Source of the DNA: Massilia alkalitolerans DSM 17462
GTDB taxonomy: Bacteria > Pseudomonadota > Gammaproteobacteria > Burkholderiales > Burkholderiaceae_D
Assembly: GCF_000427785.1 (NCBI RefSeq)
Contig: NZ_ATYR01000008.1
Location: 62,001-126,000, forward strand
Length of the DNA stretch: 64,000 nucleotides
Direction of reading: 5' to 3'
Positions 16,951 through 26,000 of the stretch are shown here, piece by piece. Both the position numbers and the translations under genes were made by a program. The stretch's first letter is position 1. The number at the start of each line of letters is the position of its first letter. The notes under the pieces were generated by a model. That model was not told the origin of the DNA. It made no database searches and worked only from the letters and a program-made list of their open reading frames with translations.

Positions 16951-18377
16951 TCAGGGGATGGTGCGCCCCGGCACCATGGTTCGCACCAGCCCGGCGAGGT
17001 CGTCGTACATGCGTGCTTCGATCGCGAGACGGGCGCGAATACCGCGTTCCTCGAGCACCTGCTCGGCCGCGATGTAGCCGGACTTCGTCGCCCCCTCCAT
17101 CGTGCACGGCATCACGGTACGGGTCCAGTCGCCGGCCAGGGTCAGGCCGGGGATGGGGGATCGCGCCGGCAGGCGCATGCCTTCGAAACCCACCGTCGGG
17201 CACGGGATCGCCATCGGCACCCGGTGCACGTCGGCGTGCAGCAGGCGGGAATGGGCGGCGCGCGGCGCGATCTCGGCCAGCTCCTCCACCGTGCGGCGCA
17301 CGATCTCGGCGTCGCCCAGGTGGTGGGCGCGGTGGCTGTAGATGATGTTGCTGGCGATGACAGTCGGGCGGCCGCGCCAGCCCTGGCGGATCTGGGTCAG
17401 GTCGTAGAAATCGTAGTTCAGGCGTCCCGGGGACCACAGGTGCGTGGCGAAGCGCTCCGCCCCGATGTCGCGGTCGAACCAGAGGTAGACACAGACATAG
17501 GGGCTCGGCTCGAAGCGCGGCAGCACGTGGAAAGGCGCGCGCCCGCGCCAGTCGGTGGGCAGCACCGCCTCCAGGTCCTGCGGCGGCAGCGCGCTGACCA
17601 CCTGCTGCGCCGGGATGTGGGTGCCGTCGGCCAGCACCACGCCGTCCACGCGCTCGCGGCCCGCCAGGTAAGCCACGCCGCGGCCCTTGATCACCCGTCC
17701 GCCGGCGCGCTCGATGACGCGCGTTGCCTGCTGCGTGTACAGCTCGCCCAGGCCAAGCTTGGCGAAGCCGAAATGCTGGCCGCGGTAACCGCTCAGCTGG
17801 GCATGGATGCGCATCAGGGAAGCCGCCGACACGCGTTCGAGCGGGACGTTGGTGACCACCATGGAGGCGAAGCGCCACCACCAGTCGATCAGGTCTTCGG
17901 TCACGCCCAGCGAACGGAAGTAGTCGAGGCCGGAGATGCGGTCGCGCCCGGGGACCTGCTCCTCGCCGAAGCGCATGCCGCGCCAGCCGGTCGGCGCCAT
18001 CGACAGGTAGTCGCGCAGACCCAAGCCGGCGCCCCGAGGATGCTGGGGCCGAGGCTGAGCGGCGCCGGCAAGGGATAGTGGCGCAGGACGGTGGGCTTGG
18101 GCTTGCTGGCCACGCTCAGGACCTTGCCGGGCTGCCAGCAAATCAGGTCGCGGGTGCCGAGGCGCTCGAGCAGCGCCAGCATGTTGTGGTATTCGGAGTG
18201 GAAGATGTGCGGCCCGATGTCGACCACGTCGCCCGTCACCGGCTCGCGCCAGCAGCTGGCGCGCCCGCCCAGCCTGTTCGAGCGCTCGACCACCGTCACC
18301 GCGATCCCGTGGTCCGCCAGCGCCACCGCGCAAGCCAGGCCCGCCAGCCCTCCCCCGATCACCGCTACCTGAGTCAT
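16951..18377 (-). pseudogene. FAD-dependent hydroxysqualene dehydroxylase / phytoene desaturase-like (HpnE-like), apparent frameshift
   Basis: Amine-oxidase-type flavoprotein related to HpnE and carotenoid desaturases. From the ATG at 18377 the frame encodes MTQVAVIGGGLAGLACAVAL, a perfect FAD dinucleotide motif, then SNRLGGRASCW and the segment IGPHIFHSEYHNMLALLERLG. Near 18025-18035 the homology moves to another frame, which continues LRDYLSMAPTGWRGMRFGEE and ends with PGLTLAGDWTRTVMPCTMEGA, the conserved C-terminal FAD-binding motif. One missing base in the run around GGGGCGCCGGC restores a single product of 475 residues. Both halves look intact, so this is either a very recent mutation or a sequencing error. 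No hpnC or hpnD partner lies beside it. Confidence 0.75.
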
Positions 18378-18483
18378 CCGTTTCCTTCCCCGTGGCCGCA
18401 CATGCCGCCTTTGCGTGAGCGGCCAGTGTTGGGGAAGCAGGCCCGTCCTTCGGTTAGGGCGCGCACACAAGACGGCGAAAACC

Positions 18484-19461
18484 CTAGCGCAGGTAGGACA
18501 TCACGTTGTTCGCCACCCGCGCCGCTTCGGCATCGGTGAGCGGCAGGCTGCGGAAGGCCGCCCAGGCCTCGCGCGGGCGCACGTCCATGCCGATCTCGGC
18601 GTCCGAGCCGTACAGCACCCGCCCCATGCCGACCTGGCGCAGGCGCCGCACCAGGCGGCGCGCGTCGGCGGCCGACAGGCCGGGGCGGGCAAAGGCCGTG
18701 ACGTCGACCCAGACGTGGCGCATGCGCGGATCCTGGCGCGCGGCGGCATCGGCCAGCACCGCCAGCGCGGCCAGCTGCGGCGAGGCGTCGCGCGCGCCGG
18801 CTTTGTCGCCCGTATACGCGACCTGGACCGGAACGTCGGGCGCATGCGGCAACAGTTGCTCAAGCAGCAGGCGCGCCTCGCCTACGCCGGTCTCCTGCAG
18901 CTGCAGGACGATCGCCATGCCGCGCGCATTGGCCGAGCGGAATACGCGGCGCAGGCGCTCGACCTGCTGCGGGTCGTCCAGCAGGGCGCCGCCCGAAGCC
19001 GGCTGCAGCTTGATGCCGCGCCCGAACTCCGGGCTCGCGGCGCAGCGCGCCAGTTCGGCCAGTGCATAGTCCCTGAGCGGGTCGACGCTGCACAGCGCCA
19101 CCAGCCGTTCGGGATATTCGGCAGCCTGGCGCGCGGCCCAGTCGTTCTCGGCACGCACCCGCGCATACTCTTCCGCGAGCGAGCGCGCCGGCTGTCCGTA
19201 GACATAGGCGACCGACAGCACGGCGGCGCGTTCGATGCCGGCCGCATCCAGCTGCGGGATCAGGTCCTGCGCCGACACCGGATGCATGGCGCTGGTGGCC
19301 GACATGAAGGCCGCCGCCGCCGGGCTGTAGACATACTGGTGGTGGTCGGCCACCGGCATCGCAGCCGGAACCGGGCGCGCCGGCGCCGCGGGAGCGGCGC
19401 TCGCTACGCCGCTCCATGCCAGCCACGCGGCGGCGCACCACAGGACGGGAAGACGCTTCAT
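18484..19461 (-). CDS. Secreted amidohydrolase-family metal-dependent hydrolase
   Basis: TIM-barrel hydrolase of the amidohydrolase 2 type (related to TIM-barrel decarboxylases/lactonases). The 325-residue precursor begins with a signal peptide, MKRLPVLWCAAAWLAWSGVASA. The mature protein starts the barrel with VADHHQYVY, where the first strand usually carries His-x-His, continues with a GIKLQP strand, and ends with VLYGSDAEIGMDV, the typical C-terminal metal-binding Asp. GAGG lies 8 bases before the ATG at 19461. It is 106 bases upstream of the desaturase-like gene on the same strand. Substrate unknown; export is unusual for the family but seen in several proteobacterial members. Confidence 0.8.
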   Translation of the reverse strand: MKRLPVLWCAAAWLAWSGVASAAPAAPARPVPAAMPVADHHQYVYSPAAAAFMSATSAMHPVSAQDLIPQLDAAGIERAAVLSVAYVYGQPARSLAEEYARVRAENDWAARQAAEYPERLVALCSVDPLRDYALAELARCAASPEFGRGIKLQPASGGALLDDPQQVERLRRVFRSANARGMAIVLQLQETGVGEARLLLEQLLPHAPDVPVQVAYTGDKAGARDASPQLAALAVLADAAARQDPRMRHVWVDVTAFARPGLSAADARRLVRRLRQVGMGRVLYGSDAEIGMDVRPREAWAAFRSLPLTDAEAARVANNVMSYLR

Positions 19462-19624
19462 ACATATACCTCGCGCGAAAAATGCCGGCCCGTTTGAGCC
19501 AGGCAAAACGCCATGTTATCGCATTGGCAGCAACGCCTGTCAAGATTGCATCTTCCATGTGCCTGGCGTAGGATCGCCCGATCCGTGCCGGTATTCCCGC
19601 CGCCCGTCCTTACAAGGGAGAGAC

Positions 19625-21139
19625 ATGAAGAACGACATGCCGCCACAAGCGGCCCACCCCGTGAGCCAGACCCGCGCCTTCCTCACGATTGCCCTGATCG
19701 AACTGTGGGAGCGCTTCGGCTACTACGGCATGCAGGCGCTGATCGTGTATTTCATGGTCCAGCGCCTCGGCTTCGAAGACAGCCGCGCCAACCTGGTCTG
19801 GGGCGCGGCGGCCGCGCTGATCTACGTGGCCCCGGCCATCGGCGGCTGGGTCGGCGACAAGGTGCTGGGCACGCGGCGCTGCATGATCCTGGGCGCGCTC
19901 ATCCTCACCCTCGGCTACGCCCTGATGGCGGTGCCGACCACCAACACCTGGATGACCTTCTCCGCGCTGGGCGTGATCGTGGTCGGCAACGGCCTGTTCA
20001 AGCCCAACACCGCCAACCTGGTGCGCAAGATCTACGAAGGCGACGATTCCAAGATCGACAGCGCCTTCACCATCTATTACATGGCGGTGAACGTCGGCTC
20101 GACCTTCTCGATGCTGGCCACGCCCTGGATCAAGGACTACGTCAACGCGGCCTATGGCGGCAACCTCGGCTGGCACGTGGCCTTCGCGGTGTGCAGTGTC
20201 GGCCTGACGGTCGGCCTGCTGACGGTCGGCCTGCTGCGCAAGACCATCGGCCACATCGGCTCGCCGCCGGACGCGGAGCCGCTGCGCGTGAACCGCCTGC
20301 TGGCGGTACTGGCGGGCGGCGTGGTGGCCGTCGCCGCCTCGGCCGTCATCCTCGAGTACCGCGACCTGGCGCGCGCCTTCGTGTACGTGGCCGGCTTCGT
20401 CGTGCTCGGCATTTTCGTCCACCTGATCCGCAGCAGCCAGCCGAACGAGCGCGCCGGCCTGATCGCGGCCCTGGTATTGACCCTGCAGACCGTGTTCTTC
20501 TTCATCTTCTACCAGCAGATGTCGACCTCGCTGTCGCTGTTCGCCCTGCGTAACGTCGACCTGGAGTTCACCGTGCTCGGCGCCCACTTCTGGACCTGGT
20601 CGCCGGCCCAGTTCCAGGCGCTCAACGCGATCTGGATCATGGTCTTGAGCCCGGTGCTGGCCCTGCTCTACACCCGCGCCGGCAACAGCGGCAAGGACCT
20701 GTCGATCGCCGCCAAGTTCGCGCTCGGCTTCGCCGTGGTGGCAGCCGGCTTCTTCACCTACGGGGTCGCCGGCGCGTTCGCCGTGAACGGCCTGACCTCG
20801 TCGTGGATCATGATCGCCGGCTATGGCCTGTACTCGCTGGGCGAGCTCCTGGTGAGCGGCCTGGGCCTGGCCATGATCGCCCGCTACGTGCCGGCGCGCA
20901 TGGGCGGCTTCATGATGGGCGCGTACTTCGTCGCCGTCGGCATTTCGCAGTACCTGGGCGGTGTGGTGGCGAACCTGGCCGCGGTGCCGCAGGGCATGAC
21001 GGACCCGCTGCAGACCTTGCCGGTCTATACTGGGCTGTTCAACAAGCTGGGCATCGCGGCGATCGGCTGCACGCTGATTGCGCTGGCGGCACTGCCGCTG
21101 ATGCGCAGGTTGACGGCGACACATCACGCGCACCAGTAG
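19625..21139 (+). CDS. Proton-dependent oligopeptide transporter (POT/PTR2 family)
   Basis: Inner-membrane proton-coupled di/tripeptide importer, related to DtpA. The 504-residue protein has about 14 hydrophobic helices and the POT signature ELWERFGYYGMQ at the end of the first helix region (ExxERFxYYG), plus the second PTR2 motif around FTIYYMAVNVGS. AAGGGAGAG precedes the ATG at 19625; a longer in-frame opening upstream is not hydrophobic and is rejected. Its TAG stop codon forms the left edge of a REPIN-like repeat. Divergent from the amidohydrolase gene. Confidence 0.93.
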   Translation: MKNDMPPQAAHPVSQTRAFLTIALIELWERFGYYGMQALIVYFMVQRLGFEDSRANLVWGAAAALIYVAPAIGGWVGDKVLGTRRCMILGALILTLGYALMAVPTTNTWMTFSALGVIVVGNGLFKPNTANLVRKIYEGDDSKIDSAFTIYYMAVNVGSTFSMLATPWIKDYVNAAYGGNLGWHVAFAVCSVGLTVGLLTVGLLRKTIGHIGSPPDAEPLRVNRLLAVLAGGVVAVAASAVILEYRDLARAFVYVAGFVVLGIFVHLIRSSQPNERAGLIAALVLTLQTVFFFIFYQQMSTSLSLFALRNVDLEFTVLGAHFWTWSPAQFQALNAIWIMVLSPVLALLYTRAGNSGKDLSIAAKFALGFAVVAAGFFTYGVAGAFAVNGLTSSWIMIAGYGLYSLGELLVSGLGLAMIARYVPARMGGFMMGAYFVAVGISQYLGGVVANLAAVPQGMTDPLQTLPVYTGLFNKLGIAAIGCTLIALAALPLMRRLTATHHAHQ

Positions 21140-21246
21140 GGTGGTCGGCTCTGCCGACCGCGCGTTCAACTCCCCCGGGAATTGATGCGGCGCGACTGTT
21201 CACGAACTGCTTGAACGCGTGGGCGGCGAAGCCGCCCACCCTACGG
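21137..21246. repeat. REPIN-like inverted doublet, family A copy 2
   Basis: The left unit begins TAGGGTGGTCGG and forms a hairpin with loop CTCTG, ending GCGCGTTCAA; the right unit is TTGAACGCGTGGGCGG... ending CCGCCCACCCTACGG, the near-perfect mirror of the left. The two hairpins face each other about 35 bases apart. The element starts inside the stop codon of the peptide transporter and ends 33 bases before the aminotransferase start. Same family as 3962-4084. Confidence 0.72.
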
Positions 21247-21279
21247 TAAGATGGCGGATCAGATTTTACGGATTCCGGC

Positions 21280-22491
21280 ATGTCTACCACTTCCCCCACC
21301 GAAACCCAGGCCCTGCGCGCCCTCCAGGTCGCCCAGCGCGTCCACGCCATCGAACCCTTCCGCGTCATGGAGATGGTAAAAGCCGCCGGCGAAATGAAGC
21401 GCAGCGGCATCGACGTCATCAGCATGAGCGTCGGCGAACCCGATTTCACCGCCCCGGACATCGTCGCCCATGCGGCGATGGTAGCCATCAAGGGCGGCGT
21501 GACCCAGTACACCGATTCGCTCGGCCTGCGCGAGCTGCGCGAAGCGATCTCCGGCCACTATGCCGCCACCCACGGGCTCGACATCGACCCGCGCCGCATC
21601 GTCGTCACCGCCGGGGCCTCCGCCGGCCTGCTGCTGGCCTGCGCCGCCCTGGTGGCCGATGGCGACGAGGTCCTGATGCCGGATCCCTGCTATCCCTGCA
21701 ACCGCCATTTCGTCTCCGCCTTCGGCGGCAAGCCGGTGCTGGTGCCGTCGGGCAGCGCGGAGCGCTACCAGCTGAACGCCGCCCACGTCGAAGGACACTG
21801 GAACGAGCGCACGCGCGGCGTGCTGGTCGCCTCGCCCTCGAACCCGACCGGCACCTCGATGACGCCGGAACAGCTGCGCGGCATGCTGGCCGCCGTCCGT
21901 GCACGCGGCGGCTTCGCCATCATCGACGAGATCTACCAGGGCCTGTCCTACGACCACAAGCCGGTCAGCGCCCTCGCGTTTGAGCCGGACGTCATCACCG
22001 TCAACAGCTTCTCGAAATACTTCAGCATGACCGGCTGGCGCCTCGGGTGGCTGGTGGTGCCCGACGCCCTGGTGCCGACCTTCGAGAAGCTGGCGCAGAA
22101 CCTGTTCATCTGCGCACCGACCGTGGCCCAGCAGGCCGCCCTGGCCTGCTTCACCCAGGAAGCGCTCGCCATCTACGAGGAGCGCCGGCGCGAATTCCAG
22201 CGCCGCCGCGATTTCCTGGTGCCGGCCCTGCGCGAGCTCGGATTCGGGGTGCCGGTGATGCCGGACGGCGCCTTCTACGTGTATGCCGACATCGCGGCCC
22301 TGCCGCATGCGCATGCCGGGGACAGCACCGCCTTTGCCTGGTCGGTGCTGCGCGACGCGCATGTGGCGATCGTGCCGGGGGACGATTTCGGTTTTGCCGC
22401 GCCGGCAAGGCACGTGCGCTTCTCGTACGCGACGCGCCTGGAGCGCATCGAGGAAGCGGTGGAGCGCCTGGCGCGCGTGCTCGGCCGTTGA
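21280..22491 (+). CDS. Class I/II pyridoxal-phosphate aminotransferase
   Basis: Fold-type I aminotransferase of 403 residues, related to aspartate/aromatic aminotransferases. The PLP lysine is Lys246 in NSFSKYFSMTGWRLGW; SPSNPTGT at about 185-192 and DEIYQGLSY at 216-224 are the other cofactor-binding motifs. The C-terminal arginine that binds the substrate carboxylate is in VRFSYAT. Soluble and cytosolic. It has no pathway neighbours, so substrate is unknown. A weak ribosome binding site precedes the ATG at 21280, and the REPIN-like repeat occupies most of its upstream region. Confidence 0.92.
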   Translation: MSTTSPTETQALRALQVAQRVHAIEPFRVMEMVKAAGEMKRSGIDVISMSVGEPDFTAPDIVAHAAMVAIKGGVTQYTDSLGLRELREAISGHYAATHGLDIDPRRIVVTAGASAGLLLACAALVADGDEVLMPDPCYPCNRHFVSAFGGKPVLVPSGSAERYQLNAAHVEGHWNERTRGVLVASPSNPTGTSMTPEQLRGMLAAVRARGGFAIIDEIYQGLSYDHKPVSALAFEPDVITVNSFSKYFSMTGWRLGWLVVPDALVPTFEKLAQNLFICAPTVAQQAALACFTQEALAIYEERRREFQRRRDFLVPALRELGFGVPVMPDGAFYVYADIAALPHAHAGDSTAFAWSVLRDAHVAIVPGDDFGFAAPARHVRFSYATRLERIEEAVERLARVLGR

Positions 22492-22501
22492 GTGGGACGG
22501 C

Positions 22502-23878
<1,377 letters not shown>

Positions 23879-23888
23879 GATGGATGTT

Positions 23889-25358
23889 TCATTCGTCGGA
23901 ACTCAAACCACCGATGCGCCCGTACAGGACACCGTTGACCTGGGCGGGGATCGGGTCGATCTCGAAGCCGTCGTCCGTGATCCGGTACTCGCGCACATCA
24001 TGGCTGTGGCTGGAACCCCGCACCTTGACGACGGAGATGAAGCGCTTCACGTGCCCGTCGTCTTCGGCGTAGCGCATGGCGACGACCGCGTCGGTCAGGT
24101 AGGCCATGTCGGCGCGCGCGAAATTCATGTCGACCGAGCGGTCGTCCAGGCCCACCGTCACCAGCGAGGACACGCCACGCTTGGCCAGGCTGCTCAGGAT
24201 GCGGAACACGCCCTCGCGCAGGTCGCGCCGGCACTCGGGCGCCAGGTAGAGGCTGAACTCCGACAGCGAATCGATCACGACCCGGCGCGCCCCGGTGCGC
24301 CCGATGGCGACCAGCAGGTCATCCTCGAATTCCTCGGCCGTCATGTCGATATTGCGGCTTTCCACCACGGTGACCTGGCCCGACTGGATCATGCCGGCAA
24401 GCTCGGCATTGCGCAGGCGCGCCGTGCCCTTCTCGAAGCACATGATCACGCCTTTTTCGCCGATGTCGACGCCGGCGCGCAGGAACTTCGATCCCATGAT
24501 GGTCTTGCCGCAGCCGGTCGGGCCGATCGCCAGCAGCGAGTGACCCTGGGGCAGGCCGCCGTGCAGCATCTCGTCCAGTCCCGGGGTGCCGGTCGCAATG
24601 CGGCGCGGCTCGCGGTCCACCGCCACGCCCGGTTCGCGGTCGTCGGCCAGCGGCGGCAGCAGGCGCGGGTAGATGCGCACGCCGTCATCGGTAATACGGA
24701 AGGTGTGCGAACCCGACATGTGGGCCTGGCCGCGCATCTTGACGATGCGGATCTTGCGCACCACCGCATTGCGGTCATGCAGCTGGCTCATCGCGATCAT
24801 GCCGTCGGCCACGGTGGTGATCGGATTGGCCTCGGCTTCCTGGTGCTGGTACTCGCCGATCAGGAAGGTGGTCGCCATCCAGCTGGTCATGCGGGTGCCG
24901 AGTTCCTGGACGAAGAACTGCAGGTCGCTCATGCCCTCGATGCCGCCCTTGCCGGTCTGGATCACGGAGCGGAAGGAGTCGACGAACACCAGACTGGGCG
25001 CGAAGTCCTCGACCTCCCTGGTGATGCGCTCGAGGACGCCGCTGAAGTCGCCGGCGCGCAGGTCGTTGGCCAGGTTGACGTAGCGGATCGAGGTATTGAT
25101 CTTGTCGGTATCGAAGAAGGAGTATTGCTGCTGGTAGCGCAGCATCTTCAGCGGCGGCTCGCCCAGCACGGTGAAGAACAGGGCGCGCCGCTCGGGATGC
25201 GCGAGGGCGAACATGATCTGGTGTGCCAGCGTGGTCTTGCCGCAGCCGGGCGCGCCGGTGATCAGGTTGAATGAAAACTCGTTCAGCCCGCCGCCCAGGA
25301 GCACATCGAGGCCCGGCACGCCGGTAGCCAATTTACCCAAGCTTACTTTGTCGCTCAT
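23889..25358 (-). CDS. KaiC-like double-domain RecA-type ATPase
   Basis: Two tandem KaiC domains in 489 residues. Walker A1 is GAPGCGKT (35-42) and Walker A2 GPTGCGKT (279-286); each is followed by a Walker B-type Asp (LVFVDSF and RRVVIDSL). Each domain ends with the KaiC-type KMRGQAHMSGSHTFRITDDG and KVRGSSHSHDVREYRITDDG segments. The region equivalent to the S431/T432 autophosphorylation sites of Synechococcus KaiC reads ADMAYLTDAV, with Ala-Tyr instead of Ser-Thr by my alignment, so canonical phosphorylation cycling is unlikely. AGGAG lies 9 bases before the ATG, and the preceding gene's TAA touches it directly. The following gene is a soluble kinase. No kaiA or kaiB is present. Confidence 0.93.
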   Translation of the reverse strand: MSDKVSLGKLATGVPGLDVLLGGGLNEFSFNLITGAPGCGKTTLAHQIMFALAHPERRALFFTVLGEPPLKMLRYQQQYSFFDTDKINTSIRYVNLANDLRAGDFSGVLERITREVEDFAPSLVFVDSFRSVIQTGKGGIEGMSDLQFFVQELGTRMTSWMATTFLIGEYQHQEAEANPITTVADGMIAMSQLHDRNAVVRKIRIVKMRGQAHMSGSHTFRITDDGVRIYPRLLPPLADDREPGVAVDREPRRIATGTPGLDEMLHGGLPQGHSLLAIGPTGCGKTIMGSKFLRAGVDIGEKGVIMCFEKGTARLRNAELAGMIQSGQVTVVESRNIDMTAEEFEDDLLVAIGRTGARRVVIDSLSEFSLYLAPECRRDLREGVFRILSSLAKRGVSSLVTVGLDDRSVDMNFARADMAYLTDAVVAMRYAEDDGHVKRFISVVKVRGSSHSHDVREYRITDDGFEIDPIPAQVNGVLYGRIGGLSSDE

Positions 25359-25757
25359 TTATTTCTGCTCCTGTGCATTCTTCTGCTGGCCTGGCGCCGT
25401 GTCCGTCGTGGCCGAGGCCGATTCCAGCAAGCGCTGGGTCAACCTTTCTCCGATAAGTGCGGCAAGTAATTGGGTAAAGGTCTGGAGCAAAGCCTCGTTG
25501 GCTGCGGCGGCCCGCTCCGCGTCGACGAGGGCCATGCGTTCCTCCAGCGAGGTGAAGAGCTGTTCCGGAGCCCGGCAGGGCTGCTGGGGCGCAAGCCAGG
25601 CATGGTCGGGGCCGATCACGTGGACGGCGCGGCCGAACAGGGCACAAAAACCACTTTCGCCGATCAGCGGGCAGAGATGCCGGGCGATCCGCCGCCAGGG
25701 CAGCAACAGCTCCCGGCTCCCGGCGGATGGTTCCGGCGCTCCCGTACTATTCGTCAT
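25359..25757 (-). CDS. Unknown 132-aa protein, first gene of the KaiC/kinase operon
   Basis: Not recognised. From the ATG at 25757 it encodes 132 residues. A Ser/Pro/Gly-rich start is followed by LLLPWRRIARHLCPLIGESGF, a probable helix-turn with two conserved-looking cysteines, then a short stretch CALFGRAVHVIGPDHAWL and a long Ala/Leu/Glu-rich helix (about 65-115) ending in a polar tail. No membrane segment or signal peptide. Its TAA stop abuts the ATG of the KaiC-like gene, so translation is very likely coupled and the products probably work together, perhaps as an adaptor or regulator. The longer in-frame opening to 25934 is possible but its N-terminus is low-complexity and not compelling. 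Confidence 0.7.
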   Translation of the reverse strand: MTNSTGAPEPSAGSRELLLPWRRIARHLCPLIGESGFCALFGRAVHVIGPDHAWLAPQQPCRAPEQLFTSLEERMALVDAERAAAANEALLQTFTQLLAALIGERLTQRLLESASATTDTAPGQQKNAQEQK

Positions 25758-26000
25758 GTCTTCGTCGTTGAACAATGAATGCCGCTGATGATTGTGATGG
25801 TCTTGAAGCTTGGCGCTGGTCGACAGCGGGGATGGGCGAACTGCTCCCCCGGTGCATTGGGCATTATAGCGTGTCGTTTCGGCAAACTGGAAAAATCGCC
25901 TAGGGTCGTCCAGAAACATGTTCAATAGTGTCAATTTGCGCCGAGCCCGCTATAGAATAGCCCTCGCCGAGCAGTGCTGCTCTTCATTAGCGGGTTAACC

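Noticed and set aside
17901..18470. Stand-alone 189-aa protein from the N-terminal frame of the HpnE-like gene
   Set aside because: Its first 31 residues precede the conserved start and its last 70 are out-of-frame sequence; the frame is simply the 5' part of a frameshifted gene.
25758..25934. Longer N-terminus (59 more residues) for the unknown protein of the KaiC operon
   Set aside because: The added residues look non-coding (His/Asn/Gln-rich, no pattern) and the ATG at 25757 has an acceptable though weak site; kept only as an alternative.
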